Source of the DNA: Leishmania donovani | Lineage: Eukaryota > Euglenozoa > Kinetoplastea > Trypanosomatida > Trypanosomatidae | Assembly: GCF_000227135.1 (NCBI RefSeq) | Contig: NC_018261.1 | Coordinates: 1,162,847 to 1,187,355 of the forward strand | Direction of reading: 5' to 3' | Length of the DNA stretch: 24,509 nt | Part shown: positions 10,335 through 20,000 of the stretch, in pieces | How the letters are laid out: each line of letters opens with the position of its first letter | How positions within the stretch are numbered: position 1 is the first letter of the stretch | The notes under the pieces: generated by a model | The model's database searches: none | Told to the model about the DNA's origin: nothing | The model's input: the letters and a program-made list of their open reading frames with translations, nothing else | Position numbers and translations under genes: made by a program

Positions 10335-12278
10335 ATGTCCAGTTTCGACAAATACGTGGTGCAGCTGGTGCGCCGTATGGGTGATAGCGTGTCGAAAGGG
10401 ATGCGGGAGACGATACTGCTAAACATCAAGGACAGCATTGACGACTACCAACGGCTCCGTGACCCAGCTGAGGCTCAGGCACGCGAGAAAGCCGCGGCAG
10501 CCAAGAAGCGGCGGGCGGCTGCGCGAAAGGCCAAGGAGGAGGAGCGGCGCCGAAGAATGGAGCGGCAAGCGAATCTGCCACCACTCCCGCCGCCGAGGTC
10601 GAATAACGCAACTCAGCCCGCCACGACGGACTCAAAGTCAACCAGGAAGACGCACAAGGAAAAGTCCGCTGCCAGAAGTAACAACATAAACTTCTCTGCC
10701 TCCTCTGCAGAGCGTGCTGGTGCCATGACTGCAGCCAGTGCAGCTGCGAAAGCGCCGGCGCGCTCCAAGATGCACTCGGTGGCGTTGAAAGGCATCGACC
10801 TCCTCTTTGTAAAGGAGGTAGCGGCGCAACTGCGCGATCTGAGAAGAAAGCCGGGGGCGATTTCCTCGTTGGCAGGTTCCACTCAAGAATGCATCGCCTC
10901 GAATGCCGTCGGAGCCGCGACGCCTATGGGTGCCCCATCAGCACCTACAACTGCCGAGGCCGTGGAAACGGCTGCGAGGAACAAGAAGTCACGGTCGGCC
11001 ATCCCGAAAAAGCGCATGTCGCCGCCCCCACTGGACCACACCGCGATGAAGCAGTCGGATCGGGAAAACTCGTCGATCGGTGGCGCAGATGAGACTTTGC
11101 CACTGCCCCGGAGCGACACAATCTCCTACCAGGAAACCTTCAAAACATTCAGGTTTGGACGTCAGGACGCGGACAACGAGAGCGACTCGAAAGCCGAGAA
11201 TGACTCACAGGACGGAGAACAAAGGCAGAGAGAAGCGGAGGAGGACGAGTTCATCGACGACTGCGAGGATGCTCGACGCCGAACCATCCAAATGCAGCGC
11301 CCAAGCCGCGGCGCCATCTCGGACTCCTCGCTAGACATTGACGAGGCGCGCATTGCTAGCTTTCCGACAACGCCCAAGTCACAGGAGAAAATGAAGACGA
11401 TCTCGCGCGTCCTTGTGCGTCACTTTTTGTTTTCTACGCTGGACGACAGTGATATTGCTAAGTTTGCGTCCATCATGGACGTCGAGAAGTTCGAGGCGGG
11501 CACGCAAATCTTGGAAAAGGGCCACACGAACGACACCTTCTTCATTGTGCTTGACGGTGAGGCGGAAACGACGGTGGTGAACGAGGACGGCGCGGAGGTG
11601 GTCGTGCCTCTCGTGCGCGGCTCCACATTCGGAGACCTGGGGCTGATGTACGAAATATCGAACGGTGCAGCCGTCGTGGCGCGCTCCTCGGTGCAGTGTG
11701 CCTCGCTGGAGCGCCGCACTTACAAGATGATCACTTCGCGCGCGATGGAGGACAAGCGGCGCAGGTACGTTGATTTCCTGTCGTCGCTGCCGGTGTTTGC
11801 CGGGGTGTCCTCGCACCAGCTAGATGACGTCGCAGAGCGCCTCAAGGAGGACAGCTACGTCCAGGGTCAGAGGGTGATCGCGGCCGGTGTGCCAAATCAC
11901 TGGTTGCACATCATAATGGAGGGAAGCGTGTGCGTAATGGCGCCGGACGGAGAGAGTGGCGATATGAAAGAAGTGGCACTTCTCCATCCCGGCGACTTTG
12001 CCGGTCAAATCGAGTTCCTTTACCATCACGTCGCCGTTGCTGATGTCGTGGCTGTGAGCGCGGTGGTAAAGACCGCGAAGCTCAGTCGCCGCTCCTTCGA
12101 ATTCTTCCCGATGGAGGCCCGCGAGCGGCTGATCAGAGCCGTCGAGGAGGAGGAGACGTACGCGACATATCAGAAGCGCATGCACAGTGGCACACGTCCG
12201 CCTCTGGACACAACGCCGCCGTTCGATGCCCCACCGTCTCATTTGCGGTACTCTCTGCGACAACACGAGAGCGCGTAG
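10335..12278 (+). CDS. Protein kinase A regulatory-subunit-like protein with two divergent cyclic-nucleotide-binding domains
   Basis: The protein has 647 residues. The N-terminus is followed by a charged, probably coiled-coil stretch rich in Ala, Lys, Arg and Glu (about 45-75), then a long low-complexity linker and an acidic segment (about 275-312). RRRTI at 314-318 fits the RRx(S/T)-hydrophobic site with which PKA regulatory subunits occupy the kinase active site. Two cNMP-binding folds follow, at about 356-480 and 481-600. The phosphate-binding cassettes are degenerate. The first reads FGDLGLMY (432-439) and has glycine where the family has the phosphate-binding arginine. The second reads FAGQIEFLY (555-563), with neither the usual glutamate nor the arginine. 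Kinetoplastid PKA is known to respond to nucleosides instead of cAMP, so loss of phosphate contacts fits. The protein may bind a nucleoside or nothing. It lacks an evident leucine-rich-repeat N-terminus. Domain call firm, kinase partner inferred. Confidence 0.9.
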   Translation: MSSFDKYVVQLVRRMGDSVSKGMRETILLNIKDSIDDYQRLRDPAEAQAREKAAAAKKRRAAARKAKEEERRRRMERQANLPPLPPPRSNNATQPATTDSKSTRKTHKEKSAARSNNINFSASSAERAGAMTAASAAAKAPARSKMHSVALKGIDLLFVKEVAAQLRDLRRKPGAISSLAGSTQECIASNAVGAATPMGAPSAPTTAEAVETAARNKKSRSAIPKKRMSPPPLDHTAMKQSDRENSSIGGADETLPLPRSDTISYQETFKTFRFGRQDADNESDSKAENDSQDGEQRQREAEEDEFIDDCEDARRRTIQMQRPSRGAISDSSLDIDEARIASFPTTPKSQEKMKTISRVLVRHFLFSTLDDSDIAKFASIMDVEKFEAGTQILEKGHTNDTFFIVLDGEAETTVVNEDGAEVVVPLVRGSTFGDLGLMYEISNGAAVVARSSVQCASLERRTYKMITSRAMEDKRRRYVDFLSSLPVFAGVSSHQLDDVAERLKEDSYVQGQRVIAAGVPNHWLHIIMEGSVCVMAPDGESGDMKEVALLHPGDFAGQIEFLYHHVAVADVVAVSAVVKTAKLSRRSFEFFPMEARERLIRAVEEEETYATYQKRMHSGTRPPLDTTPPFDAPPSHLRYSLRQHESA

Positions 12279-14349
12279 CTGAGGGGAAGCCACAGCTTTC
12301 TACCCTGTGCGCTGCTCTAGGCGAGCACACAGCGGGAAACTTTACACACGGGCAAACACAACTACGCGCTATCAAGAAGAAAAACAAAAACAAAAAGAAA
12401 AACAGCGTGGAACTCTTTGCAGCAGCGATCCCCGTGCACTGTATCCTGCTCTCCCGCCAGTTTTCTGCACAACATGCGTACATGCTTGCGAACATTGTCA
12501 ACAGGGTGACCCCTATTCGGGTCTCTCTTTTTTTTCCATGCCCTTCTCCTTCACGCCGTTTTTCCTCGCTGAGGTAGATGAGTGATCGCTGATCGACGTT
12601 CGCCAAGAGGGAGGGCAGCCGCCACCGCATACAGACATGGTCGAGAGCGCGAGAGGTGAGAGGTGACTGCACTGGACGGGGTTTTGCACATCTCTTGTGT
12701 GTGTGTAGTTTTCTTTGCTTTTATGCCACTCCACTTTCTTTTGTTTGCCCCGGTTCTCGTACTTCTTTGTTTCGGTTGTTGGTTGAAATGGCTCCTCTGC
12801 GTGTGTGCGCTTGGATGGAATTAGACGCTTCTTGTTTTTGTTTCTTCTCCTCTCTACGGGTGGCCGGTTAGGAAATGGATGGATGGCGCTGCGGGTGCCC
12901 ACGCTTGCCGCTCTCTTACCTGCGTGTGTGCGTCTGTTTGGAACATGGCTTCTTAGCGCTTTTGTACGATTTTCATCGTTCTCGACGCTCTGTTTTTCAT
13001 GTTCATGTGTCTCGCCTGCCCCGTTACGTGCACCGATCCTTGTTTTTTCGATTCATGCTTTTGTTTTGAGCAACGGCTTCTCACTGGTGGACGTCTGCGG
13101 GTCGCTGTGTGTTTTGTTGGAGTGCAGCACGGGCAACCCGGGAAAGCCACGTGCTGCTCCAGTAATGAAGAGACAACGATGAAAACACATGGAAAACTGT
13201 AGAGCGAGGGGCGATGCTTTTACATGTCTTCCTGCTCCTCTCCCCCAACGCTCCTACCCAGGTACCCTGACGGCTCTTTCACGCGGTTTTTTTTTCGCGT
13301 CTGCAATTGCCAGCGTCCCTGTCTTTTTCCCTCTGTAATACGAGTTTCTCTTGTATCGTGCCCGATGATTGTGCGGTCGCTGGAAGCGCATTTTTTTTAT
13401 CATGGCGTTGCTCCTCAGCATATGCAATGTGCTCCGAGTATTTGGAGGGGAGTCGATAGAGGGGGCAAACGGAGGGAAACTTGTCTATGGACTCCTGGGA
13501 ACAGCAACGAGGGCGGCGCGAGAGCGCCTCGATGGACGGCTCACTCAGTCGCGCTGCTTTTTTTTCCTTGCCCTTTATGAGTCCGCGGAGAAGTAAGCAG
13601 TGTATCGCGCCCCTTGGATTTGTTTGGAAACGCGCACCGTTCCTTCCTTTCACCGCACAAAGACACCTGCAACGACTCCCCGGTGCTTTTTTTTTCACGC
13701 CCCTCTTCTCTTCCTTCTTCCTGGGTTTTGTGTGTCCTCATCCACTCTTTTTGTTTCTACCTCACTCGCTGTCGCATGCCTTTGCCGTGGACGCTCAACG
13801 TGAATGTACGCTACTTCTTTTAGAGTTACCCCTGTAGTACGCCCCCGTATTTTTTTTTCTTTCTGTTCTTGTTCTTTCTCCTTCTCCTCGCCTGTTCTAT
13901 TTTTGCGCGATTTCTGTACTGTGTCTTTCTTGTCTTTGGGTGTGCAAACCACACACACACACACGCGCGCGCGCGAACTGTCACACGTTCCTTCCTCCCC
14001 ACACCAGCGACCGCACACGTCATTGTGACAAAGGCGGAAGCTATCACGAACGAAGCAAACGGTTTTTATTTACGTTTTCTCAACGAAGTAAGCAAGGCCA
14101 AATTCAACACGAATGGGGTAGACGCACCTCCGTGAACCGCTTTGTCAGCTCGTCATCTTGTTCTTTTTCCCCATGGCTACTTGTGTTTGTTCCTGTATTT
14201 GATGGCACGTGCCCCTCAGCCCGCCTCCCTCCCTCCCCAGAAACGTACCCGCTCCTCGCCATTCTCAGCTCAGCGCAAGCAGGTCGAGACCTCTTTTGCT
14301 TTTGCAGCCAAGATTTTACCCCTTTTCTCCTTTCCTTGAGAATTGCCGC
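12279..14349. other. Long spacer downstream of the PKA-R-like gene
   Basis: T- and pyrimidine-rich noncoding sequence with many short T runs (for example 13381-13388, 13558-13566, 13687-13695 and 13850-13858). Short open frames on both strands have no recognisable product and mainly encode Phe/Ser/Leu/Cys-rich or complementary Lys/Arg/Glu-rich strings, as expected from pyrimidine-rich DNA. An (AC)n(GC)n tract lies at 13951-13975. I see no gene. Confidence 0.65.
13951..13975. repeat. (AC)n(GC)n alternating purine-pyrimidine tract
   Basis: A 25-base strictly alternating purine-pyrimidine run is made of seven AC steps followed by GC steps. Such runs can adopt left-handed Z-DNA under negative supercoiling and are prone to length change. 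It lies in noncoding spacer. Confidence 0.85.
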
Positions 14350-14935
14350 TCCCTGCCGCGTGCTCCCTGATGAGCGGGGAAGGGGGACACACCGCACAGT
14401 GCCTGGTGTCTCAGCGTCCAGTGCGCCCACGCCAACGCTGTGTGTGTGGGGGGGGGGAGGAGCCAATCAGCACCCCTCCCCTCTCCTATCCGCTGTCAGT
14501 GCGGAGCCGCTTCTCGCCCTGGCCCTGTCAGGGGGATGCATCGCTACGGATGCCGGCGGTGTGGGCCTGGATCGGCGCAGGCGCTGGAGCGACCTGCGGC
14601 GGTGCGCGCGTTTATATCATCGATATGGTAGGCACAAGTGCCAACCTGGCTCGAGCCTGTCTCACCGGGCCGTGCCCACCGACTAGGGGGGGGGGAGGGA
14701 CCCTGAGGCGCCTCGAGTGGGGATGCGGGAGGTGGCAGCCGGCATGATGCGGGTGCGGCTGTGAGGCGACCTGCGCAGCGGGTGCTGGGTAGAGTGTGAG
14801 GCAGGGGCCGCACTCACACGCGGAGTCGGTGCATTGCCCTAACGCGTGCCTGGTAGCGCGTGGCACAGAGAGATGGGCCTGTGACGGGCCTGGCAGAGTG
14901 GAGTCTCACTCACGCTGTGTGGCCGAAGATGGTCA
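14350..14935 (+). mobile_element. Probable SIDER-type degenerate retroposon
   Basis: A block of about 590 bases is GC-rich and differs sharply from the T-rich spacer on both sides. It contains a run of G near 14447-14456 and another near 14687-14695, and no intact coding frame. Length, composition and position in the spacer downstream of a gene fit the short interspersed degenerate retroposons (SIDER, about 0.5 kb) that are abundant in Leishmania 3' UTRs. Some of these promote mRNA turnover or affect translation. The family call rests on recognition of overall character, not on an aligned signature. The borders are approximate, with an A-rich stretch (gaagaagtaaaag) at the right end. Confidence 0.5.
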
Positions 14936-15702
14936 TGCGACGAAGAAGTAAAAGCTCTTGTGCTTTTTTTTCACTTGTTGTGCCCGGGATCTCGGTCTCC
15001 TGGCGATGCTTTTCTTTGTTTGCCGATGTGTTCCGCTTCTCGTCACCTGCATTGAAAGAGGAATATGTGAACCTGTACGTAAAAAGAATGACTGACGTGA
15101 ATGATAGCTGCCTTTACGACTCACTGCAAGGCAGACACGTTTAGATTTTGTAGGTGTGGGTCTGTGTGTGTTTGTGTGTGTCGGTGCGTGTACGTGCTGC
15201 AGCTCGTGCCGCAAAAAAAAAGATAAAACGCCGTTCGGGCATTCAAAAAGCTCGTCGTGTTCCCGTACAGCGGTGGCGTTTGTCAGCACTGCAGCGGCGT
15301 ACTCGACTAACCCTATTATCTTTTGCACTGTAGGGCCGACGATCGAGTATATCGCCCGTGCTGCGTGTCGATTGGTCACTCCCCTGCCCGGGTAGGTGGC
15401 TGTCAGCCGCGGCCTCTCTGTTTGCATGCGCGCTCGCCCGTGAGGGCACATCAACCTTGTCACTATGGCAGTCCTACAGCTCCCGTCGCTTCCACTTATT
15501 GGAGATTCATACTCAGATCTGCGCTCTCGGTGTCCCCGTGGCGTCTCTCGTCAGTCTCTGTGGTGTGCATGTGAGTACGCGCAGGGAGCACTTGTAAACC
15601 GCCCCGCTTGCCGCCAATTGCGACAGAACTGCGCTGCGTTTTTCAAAATAAAGGATACACACTGCCGCTAAACACGCGCCACAGGCACTAACAGCAGACT
15701 TG
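14936..15702. other. Spacer before URM1
   Basis: Noncoding spacer with a T run at about 14965-14972, a TGTG-rich stretch at about 15155-15182, an A run at about 15213-15221, and mixed pyrimidine-rich sequence up to about 15580. The splice acceptor for URM1 is probably within about 200 bases of the start, but several AGs compete and I do not pick one. No gene is seen. Confidence 0.6.
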
Positions 15703-16014
15703 ATGCAGATGACGCACAGAAAAATCAAAGTTGTCCTCAGCGGCGGATGCGAGCTGCTCTTCGACAAGGAGGTGAATATCACCTTGGCAGATGTGGTGCC
15801 TGTTGGCGCGACCGTCGCACAGTTGATTGACTTGCTGCGGCGCGGCTACGTCAAGGAGCGACCGGAGCTGTTCGTCGACGCCACTGGCGCAAATGTGCGT
15901 CCTGGCATTCTGGTGCTGGTGAACGGATGTGATGCCGAGGTGCTCGGCGGCGTAGAACACGTCTTGGAAGACGGCGACGAGGTGGAGTTTGTATCTACTC
16001 TGCACGGCGGCTGA
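15703..16014 (+). CDS. URM1: Ubiquitin-related modifier 1 (URM1), sulfur carrier
   Basis: This is a 103-residue ubiquitin-fold protein. Its C-terminus is activated as a thiocarboxylate by an E1-like MOCS3/Uba4 enzyme and supplies sulfur for 2-thiolation of the wobble uridine of tRNAs for Lys, Glu and Gln. It can also be attached to proteins. The sequence is close to other eukaryotic Urm1 proteins: GGCELLF near the N-terminus, KERPELF and RPGILVLVN in the middle, and the C-terminal STLHGG with the required diglycine at the very end, so no maturation cleavage is needed. Length matches the usual 99-101 residues. The first ATG in frame is 15703; the ATG at 15709 would give a protein two residues shorter and is equally plausible. 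It lies directly upstream of the SelB gene. Recognition is firm. Confidence 0.96.
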   Translation: MQMTHRKIKVVLSGGCELLFDKEVNITLADVVPVGATVAQLIDLLRRGYVKERPELFVDATGANVRPGILVLVNGCDAEVLGGVEHVLEDGDEVEFVSTLHGG

Positions 16015-16616
16015 GGATGTGAAGGAAGTGTTTGGTTTACTCCGCCACATGAACACGGGCGTGCGCATGTATATGTGTGCCTCCGAGTCTGTATGAGCAC
16101 GAGCTGCGCGCGCGTGTGGTTGCTCACTTGCTGTGCACTCTTTGCGATTTGTTTCGAGTAAGCGTCTTGTGGAAAGTCACCGAGGACACGCGACCACTTC
16201 TCGATGCAGATGCCCAGGAATACAATCCGGCACCTACATGTAGAGGAGCGCGCGCGAGAGTCAACAACCTTTGACGTCGATAGGCATGCAAACATGTCAC
16301 TTCCTTTCTTGGCAGCCGCCCGTACAGCGGCACCGTTGGACGAGCTCCAGGCGCGCACCTCCCGCTGCTCTAGCCATCATGCTCGGAGTAGTTGTACTGC
16401 ATCATCGCCTTTGTTTTCACGTCCGTGCCACCACCTGTTTTTCGCTTGCTCTTCGTTGCCACCATTGTGCAAGCCCGTACGCGTGTGCGCCCAGCTATCA
16501 CTCCCTCCACACCAGCTGCAAGCGTGGCAGGGAAAAGAGCCTGCCTCATCCCTCCCCTCCCACCCGTTGCTCGGCACTCGAAAGCGCGAAGGTCGCGACG
16601 TCCAAGGCAAGAGCAC
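16015..16616. other. Spacer between URM1 and SelB
   Basis: About 600 noncoding bases. The SelB frame remains open upstream of its ATG back to at least 16392 but has no ATG there, and the virtual extension shows no conservation with the family. Pyrimidine-rich stretches at about 16400-16470 and 16495-16570 could guide trans-splicing. The exact acceptor cannot be chosen by eye. Confidence 0.6.
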
Positions 16617-18653
16617 ATGCTAAATGTGAACATCGGACTTCTCGGTCATGTTGATAGTGGCAAGACGGCACTGGCCAAGGCGCTGTCGAGCACTGCCTCC
16701 ACTGCTGCCTTTGATAAGAGTCCGCAGAGTCAGTCACGTGGGATTACGCTCGACCTCGGTTTCAGTGCCTGTGAGGTGTCCGTCGAAGACGGAAACGCGG
16801 ACGCCACCCGAGTACTGCGGGAAGCCGATTTGACCAAGGTGCAGTGCACGCTGGTCGATTGCCCAGGGCACGCGTCACTGATTCGCACGGTGGTTGGTGG
16901 AGCGCAGATAATTGACGCGATGGTGTTGGTCATCGACGCAACCAAGGGCATGCAAGTGCAGACGGCTGAGTGTCTGATCCTGGGCGAGGTGCTGGCCAAG
17001 CCGCTCGTCGTTGTGCTGAACAAGATGGACGCGATTCAAGGCGCATCGCCAGCAGCTAAAGAGGCGGCATTGGCTGCCCTCAAGAGAAAACTGCAGCAGG
17101 TGTTTCGCCGCACGCGGTGGCCCACGGTGGCTATTGTGGAGGTGGCGGCTGCTCCCCGCGAGGTGGCGGGCGGGATCGGACACCCCTTGAACACGGAGGC
17201 GGTTTTGCCTCAGGTGTTGCGCGCGGTCGACCTCGCGGCCCTGAAGTCTGCAAAAGAGAGCGAGGCTGAGAGGCCAGCGCAGTTCTACATGCTTGTGGAT
17301 CACTGCTTCGCCGTGCGGGGCCAGGGTACCGTATTCACCGGGACTGTTGTCGCTGGCGTCGTTCGCGTTGGGGACACGGTGCTCGTGCCGGAGCTGCAGA
17401 CCACGCGCAAGGTAAAAGGGCTGCAGGTGTTTCACAAACCGGTCGAGATGGCGCAGAGCGGGGACCGGGTGGGGCTGTGCGTGGCTCAGTTTGACCCTAC
17501 ATGGATGGAGCGCGGCGTCCTTTGCAGCGCCGCAAGCAGCGGCCGAGCGCTGGTGAGCTCCTCGCAGCTGATCGCGCGGGTGCATCGTGTGCGCTACCAC
17601 CCACTGCCGTGCGACACACACACAAAGTTTCACATTACGATCGGCCACGCTACCGTGATGGGGACCATGAGGTACTTTGCACGACCGCCGCGCGCGAACG
17701 AGAGCCTCGACGTCCCCGGCACCGGAGCCAGCTTCGATCCGTCCATCGAGAGTACATATGTGGAAGAGCTGGACGATGGGGTTGTGGCCAGCTACACCTC
17801 TACCGACACCACCGCAAGCGTCCCCGGACGACCTTTGCCCGTCGCCCCGGCAGAGCAGGACTACTACGCCGTGCTGCTGCTCGAGCGGCCTGTGCTGGCG
17901 GCCCCTGGTGTGTCAATGATCGCCATGCGTCTAGATGTTGAGCGGGAGAACTTCTGCCGCATCGCGCTAGCTGGCACGGTGTGCCACGTGTTCATGGAAG
18001 ACGGCGCTGCTGCAAGGACGACAACAGCCGTCCCGGGCCGCTCAGACCACTCTGCGAGTCACGGCCAGGTACCGGCGTGGCGGCGGCTTCCAGTCGTGCG
18101 CTACCGGTATCGCGCGCTGCGAGTGGACCGGGTACTGGACAGCCGGAGCTGCATCGCCGACGGTGTCGTATCGCTGCAGACTCCCGGCGCCGGGGGTAGC
18201 GGTAGCCGGCCTGCCGGGGCGTCTGCGGGTGCCAGACGAGATAAGGGCTGTGTCAACGCCGAGGCGCGCCAGAGGGCGGAGCTCTTTGCGGAGGTGCAAA
18301 AGTTCCTCCGACTCGTTGTCGTCTTTGAGCCCGAGGATGCCGACGCGGCAATGACAACTCCTCAACCAAGCAACCCTGGCGCTGTGAAGGGCATTATCGA
18401 CTCCTCGTTTGGCAAAACAGGGAAGGTGAAGCTTGTCTTCGACGGCCCTGTCTTTGCCGATCCCGCTGCGAACGCCGCCACAGCGCCGATCGGCTCATTC
18501 GTGTCGGCGGCGCGTAAGAAGCGCAATAAGTCGACAAGGGGGCCTGGCTCAGAGGACGCCGGCTGCAGCGGAGGTGTATTTCTCCGGCCAGGACGCATTC
18601 TTCTTGTACTGAAGAAGTACCCCTTTGCCCTTCACTCAGGCCTCGAGCAGTGA
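16617..18653 (+). CDS. Selenocysteine-specific elongation factor (SelB/eEFSec)
   Basis: This is a 678-residue translational GTPase that delivers selenocysteinyl-tRNA to ribosomes at UGA codons specified by a SECIS element. The GTPase domain is at the N-terminus: GHVDSGKT (10-17), the switch-I region SRGITLDLGFS with its threonine, DCPGH (81-85) and NKMD (135-138). TASTAAFDK and the GITLDLGFS block are characteristic of eukaryotic eEFSec rather than of EF-Tu or eIF2 gamma. The beta-barrel domains contain KFHITIGHATVMG. The C-terminal domain IV is recognisable from GIIDSSFGKTGK (starting at 592) and a final LVLKKYPF. Human eEFSec has about 596 residues; the extra length lies in low-complexity loops rich in Gly, Ala and Thr. 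The ATG at 16617 places the first strand (NVNIGLLGH) exactly as in homologues. Trypanosomatids are known to make a few selenoproteins, which fits. Confidence 0.95.
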   Translation: MLNVNIGLLGHVDSGKTALAKALSSTASTAAFDKSPQSQSRGITLDLGFSACEVSVEDGNADATRVLREADLTKVQCTLVDCPGHASLIRTVVGGAQIIDAMVLVIDATKGMQVQTAECLILGEVLAKPLVVVLNKMDAIQGASPAAKEAALAALKRKLQQVFRRTRWPTVAIVEVAAAPREVAGGIGHPLNTEAVLPQVLRAVDLAALKSAKESEAERPAQFYMLVDHCFAVRGQGTVFTGTVVAGVVRVGDTVLVPELQTTRKVKGLQVFHKPVEMAQSGDRVGLCVAQFDPTWMERGVLCSAASSGRALVSSSQLIARVHRVRYHPLPCDTHTKFHITIGHATVMGTMRYFARPPRANESLDVPGTGASFDPSIESTYVEELDDGVVASYTSTDTTASVPGRPLPVAPAEQDYYAVLLLERPVLAAPGVSMIAMRLDVERENFCRIALAGTVCHVFMEDGAAARTTTAVPGRSDHSASHGQVPAWRRLPVVRYRYRALRVDRVLDSRSCIADGVVSLQTPGAGGSGSRPAGASAGARRDKGCVNAEARQRAELFAEVQKFLRLVVVFEPEDADAAMTTPQPSNPGAVKGIIDSSFGKTGKVKLVFDGPVFADPAANAATAPIGSFVSAARKKRNKSTRGPGSEDAGCSGGVFLRPGRILLVLKKYPFALHSGLEQ

Positions 18654-19310
18654 GTGCGAACTAGGGGAGCTGGAGTCGCCCCCGGATGGCGATGCGGATG
18701 TGCGTGGAGGCGATGGTGGTATTGTGTTTGTCATCTGAAGCCTCTGACAAAAAAAATTCTGTGCACCGAAAGGGCAAAGCTGTAGGTGGTGTGTGTGTGT
18801 GTGTATTTGGATGGAGGTGGGGGTGGAAGGGATGATGAGGGGTGCGAAGAGTGCTGCGGACGGATCATCAGCTGCTTTACCTTTTCCCCCCGTGGGCATA
18901 CAGACAGGCGCACACGCAGTTGTCGGGGCGAAGAACCTGTGAGGGTCTCGAGCGCAGCTTGCACTTTATCCGCAGCATGAATTCATCAACACCCCCGAAC
19001 ATCTACTGTGAGCCAGCGCTCTTGAATAGAAGGTGGACAGCTGCAGCTCTTCCGACAGACGGAACTGCTCATGTGGCCGCTAGAGAGATGCTGTTCTCCG
19101 TACTTGAGAGAGCGTTTCTGGCAAGACATATGCCGCGTAGCCCTTTTTTTTTTGGTTGGGGAGGGAGGGGGCCGAACTCGGTCTTTACTGGGCCTAGCAT
19201 TGCCTCTTGTTCTTCATTCCACCACCTCGTATGCCCTCCATCTCCCCCCACACGCAAACAGACATGCACTACCCGCGTGCCCAGTAGCGTTATCACGTTT
19301 CGAGACATCC

Positions 19311-19344
19311 CCTGTGTAATGTGGGCGGGCCCACATTACACAGG
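19311..19344. repeat. Perfect inverted repeat, 16-bp arms and 2-base loop, between 6-bp direct repeats
   Basis: The left arm cctgtgtaatgtgggc is followed by gg and its exact reverse complement. The motif acatcc occurs on both sides, at 19305-19310 and 19346-19351. In RNA it would form a very stable stem in the SelB 3' UTR or intergenic region; in DNA it could extrude a cruciform. It is too short and too regular to be a SECIS element. Confidence 0.9.
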
Positions 19345-20000
19345 TACATCCGCCAGCACACGGGGAGACGGAGGGCAGAGAGCGGCTCTTCTCTATTGCC
19401 GTGGGCTGCACTGCGTTGTGCTCTTGCTTATGATCGTTCACGGTTAGCTCCTTTTCATCATCGTGGACGGCCTGTGACTCTCGGGACGCACCATCAGAAA
19501 CGCAGGGCAACAGCCGCAGCAGGCAACACCCACAGCAGCTGCGCAGAAAGCTATACAAACGTTGGCGACACCCTCGCCTGAAACGCCTCCTGACGACGGC
19601 GTCAGGCACCTCCACGCTCTACGCGTAGACACAAGCACAAGTAACCTTCCTTGCGAGGGCTCTCACGCGCCTTAGCCTCTTTCTCGCTCCTTACTTCCCT
19701 TTCCCTATGTCGCAAAGGAGCAGGATTTGTCTCGTCGTCGTCTGCTTCAGTTTTCTTCTTCACGTTGTCGGAGGTATGTCACTCAGGTCTCAATCTCCTC
19801 TCCAAGGACACTCGGGTGCACGTAACGCGCAATCGTTCTGGCCACCGCTTCCCCCTCTCCATCTGTCTTCCTATCTTCTCCTTTTTTCATGATTTTTTTT
19901 ACTTCCTTTTGTTTCTGTCGCGCTCCGTTGCCTTTAGAGGGTAATCACGCGCGCGCGCCTACACGTGCAGGCGCGTTTTCTCTGCTTGTACCCCATTCGT

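Noticed and set aside
13940..14686. 248-codon plus-strand frame overlapping the AC/GC tract and SIDER-like block
   Set aside because: It encodes repetitive His/Thr/Arg and Ser/Pro-rich strings, with no domain and no codon bias of real genes.
16392..16616. N-terminal extension of SelB from a TTG codon
   Set aside because: No ATG in frame, and the family begins directly with the GTPase domain, which matches the ATG at 16617.
19311..19344. SECIS element downstream of SelB
   Set aside because: SECIS stems have non-Watson-Crick AUGA/GA pairs and an apical loop with conserved As. This is a perfect short stem with a two-base loop, and SelB itself is not a selenoprotein.
18842..19447. 201-codon plus-strand frame in the SelB-SAT spacer
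   Set aside because: It crosses the hairpin and T runs, has no recognisable motif and lacks the GC-ending codon preference.
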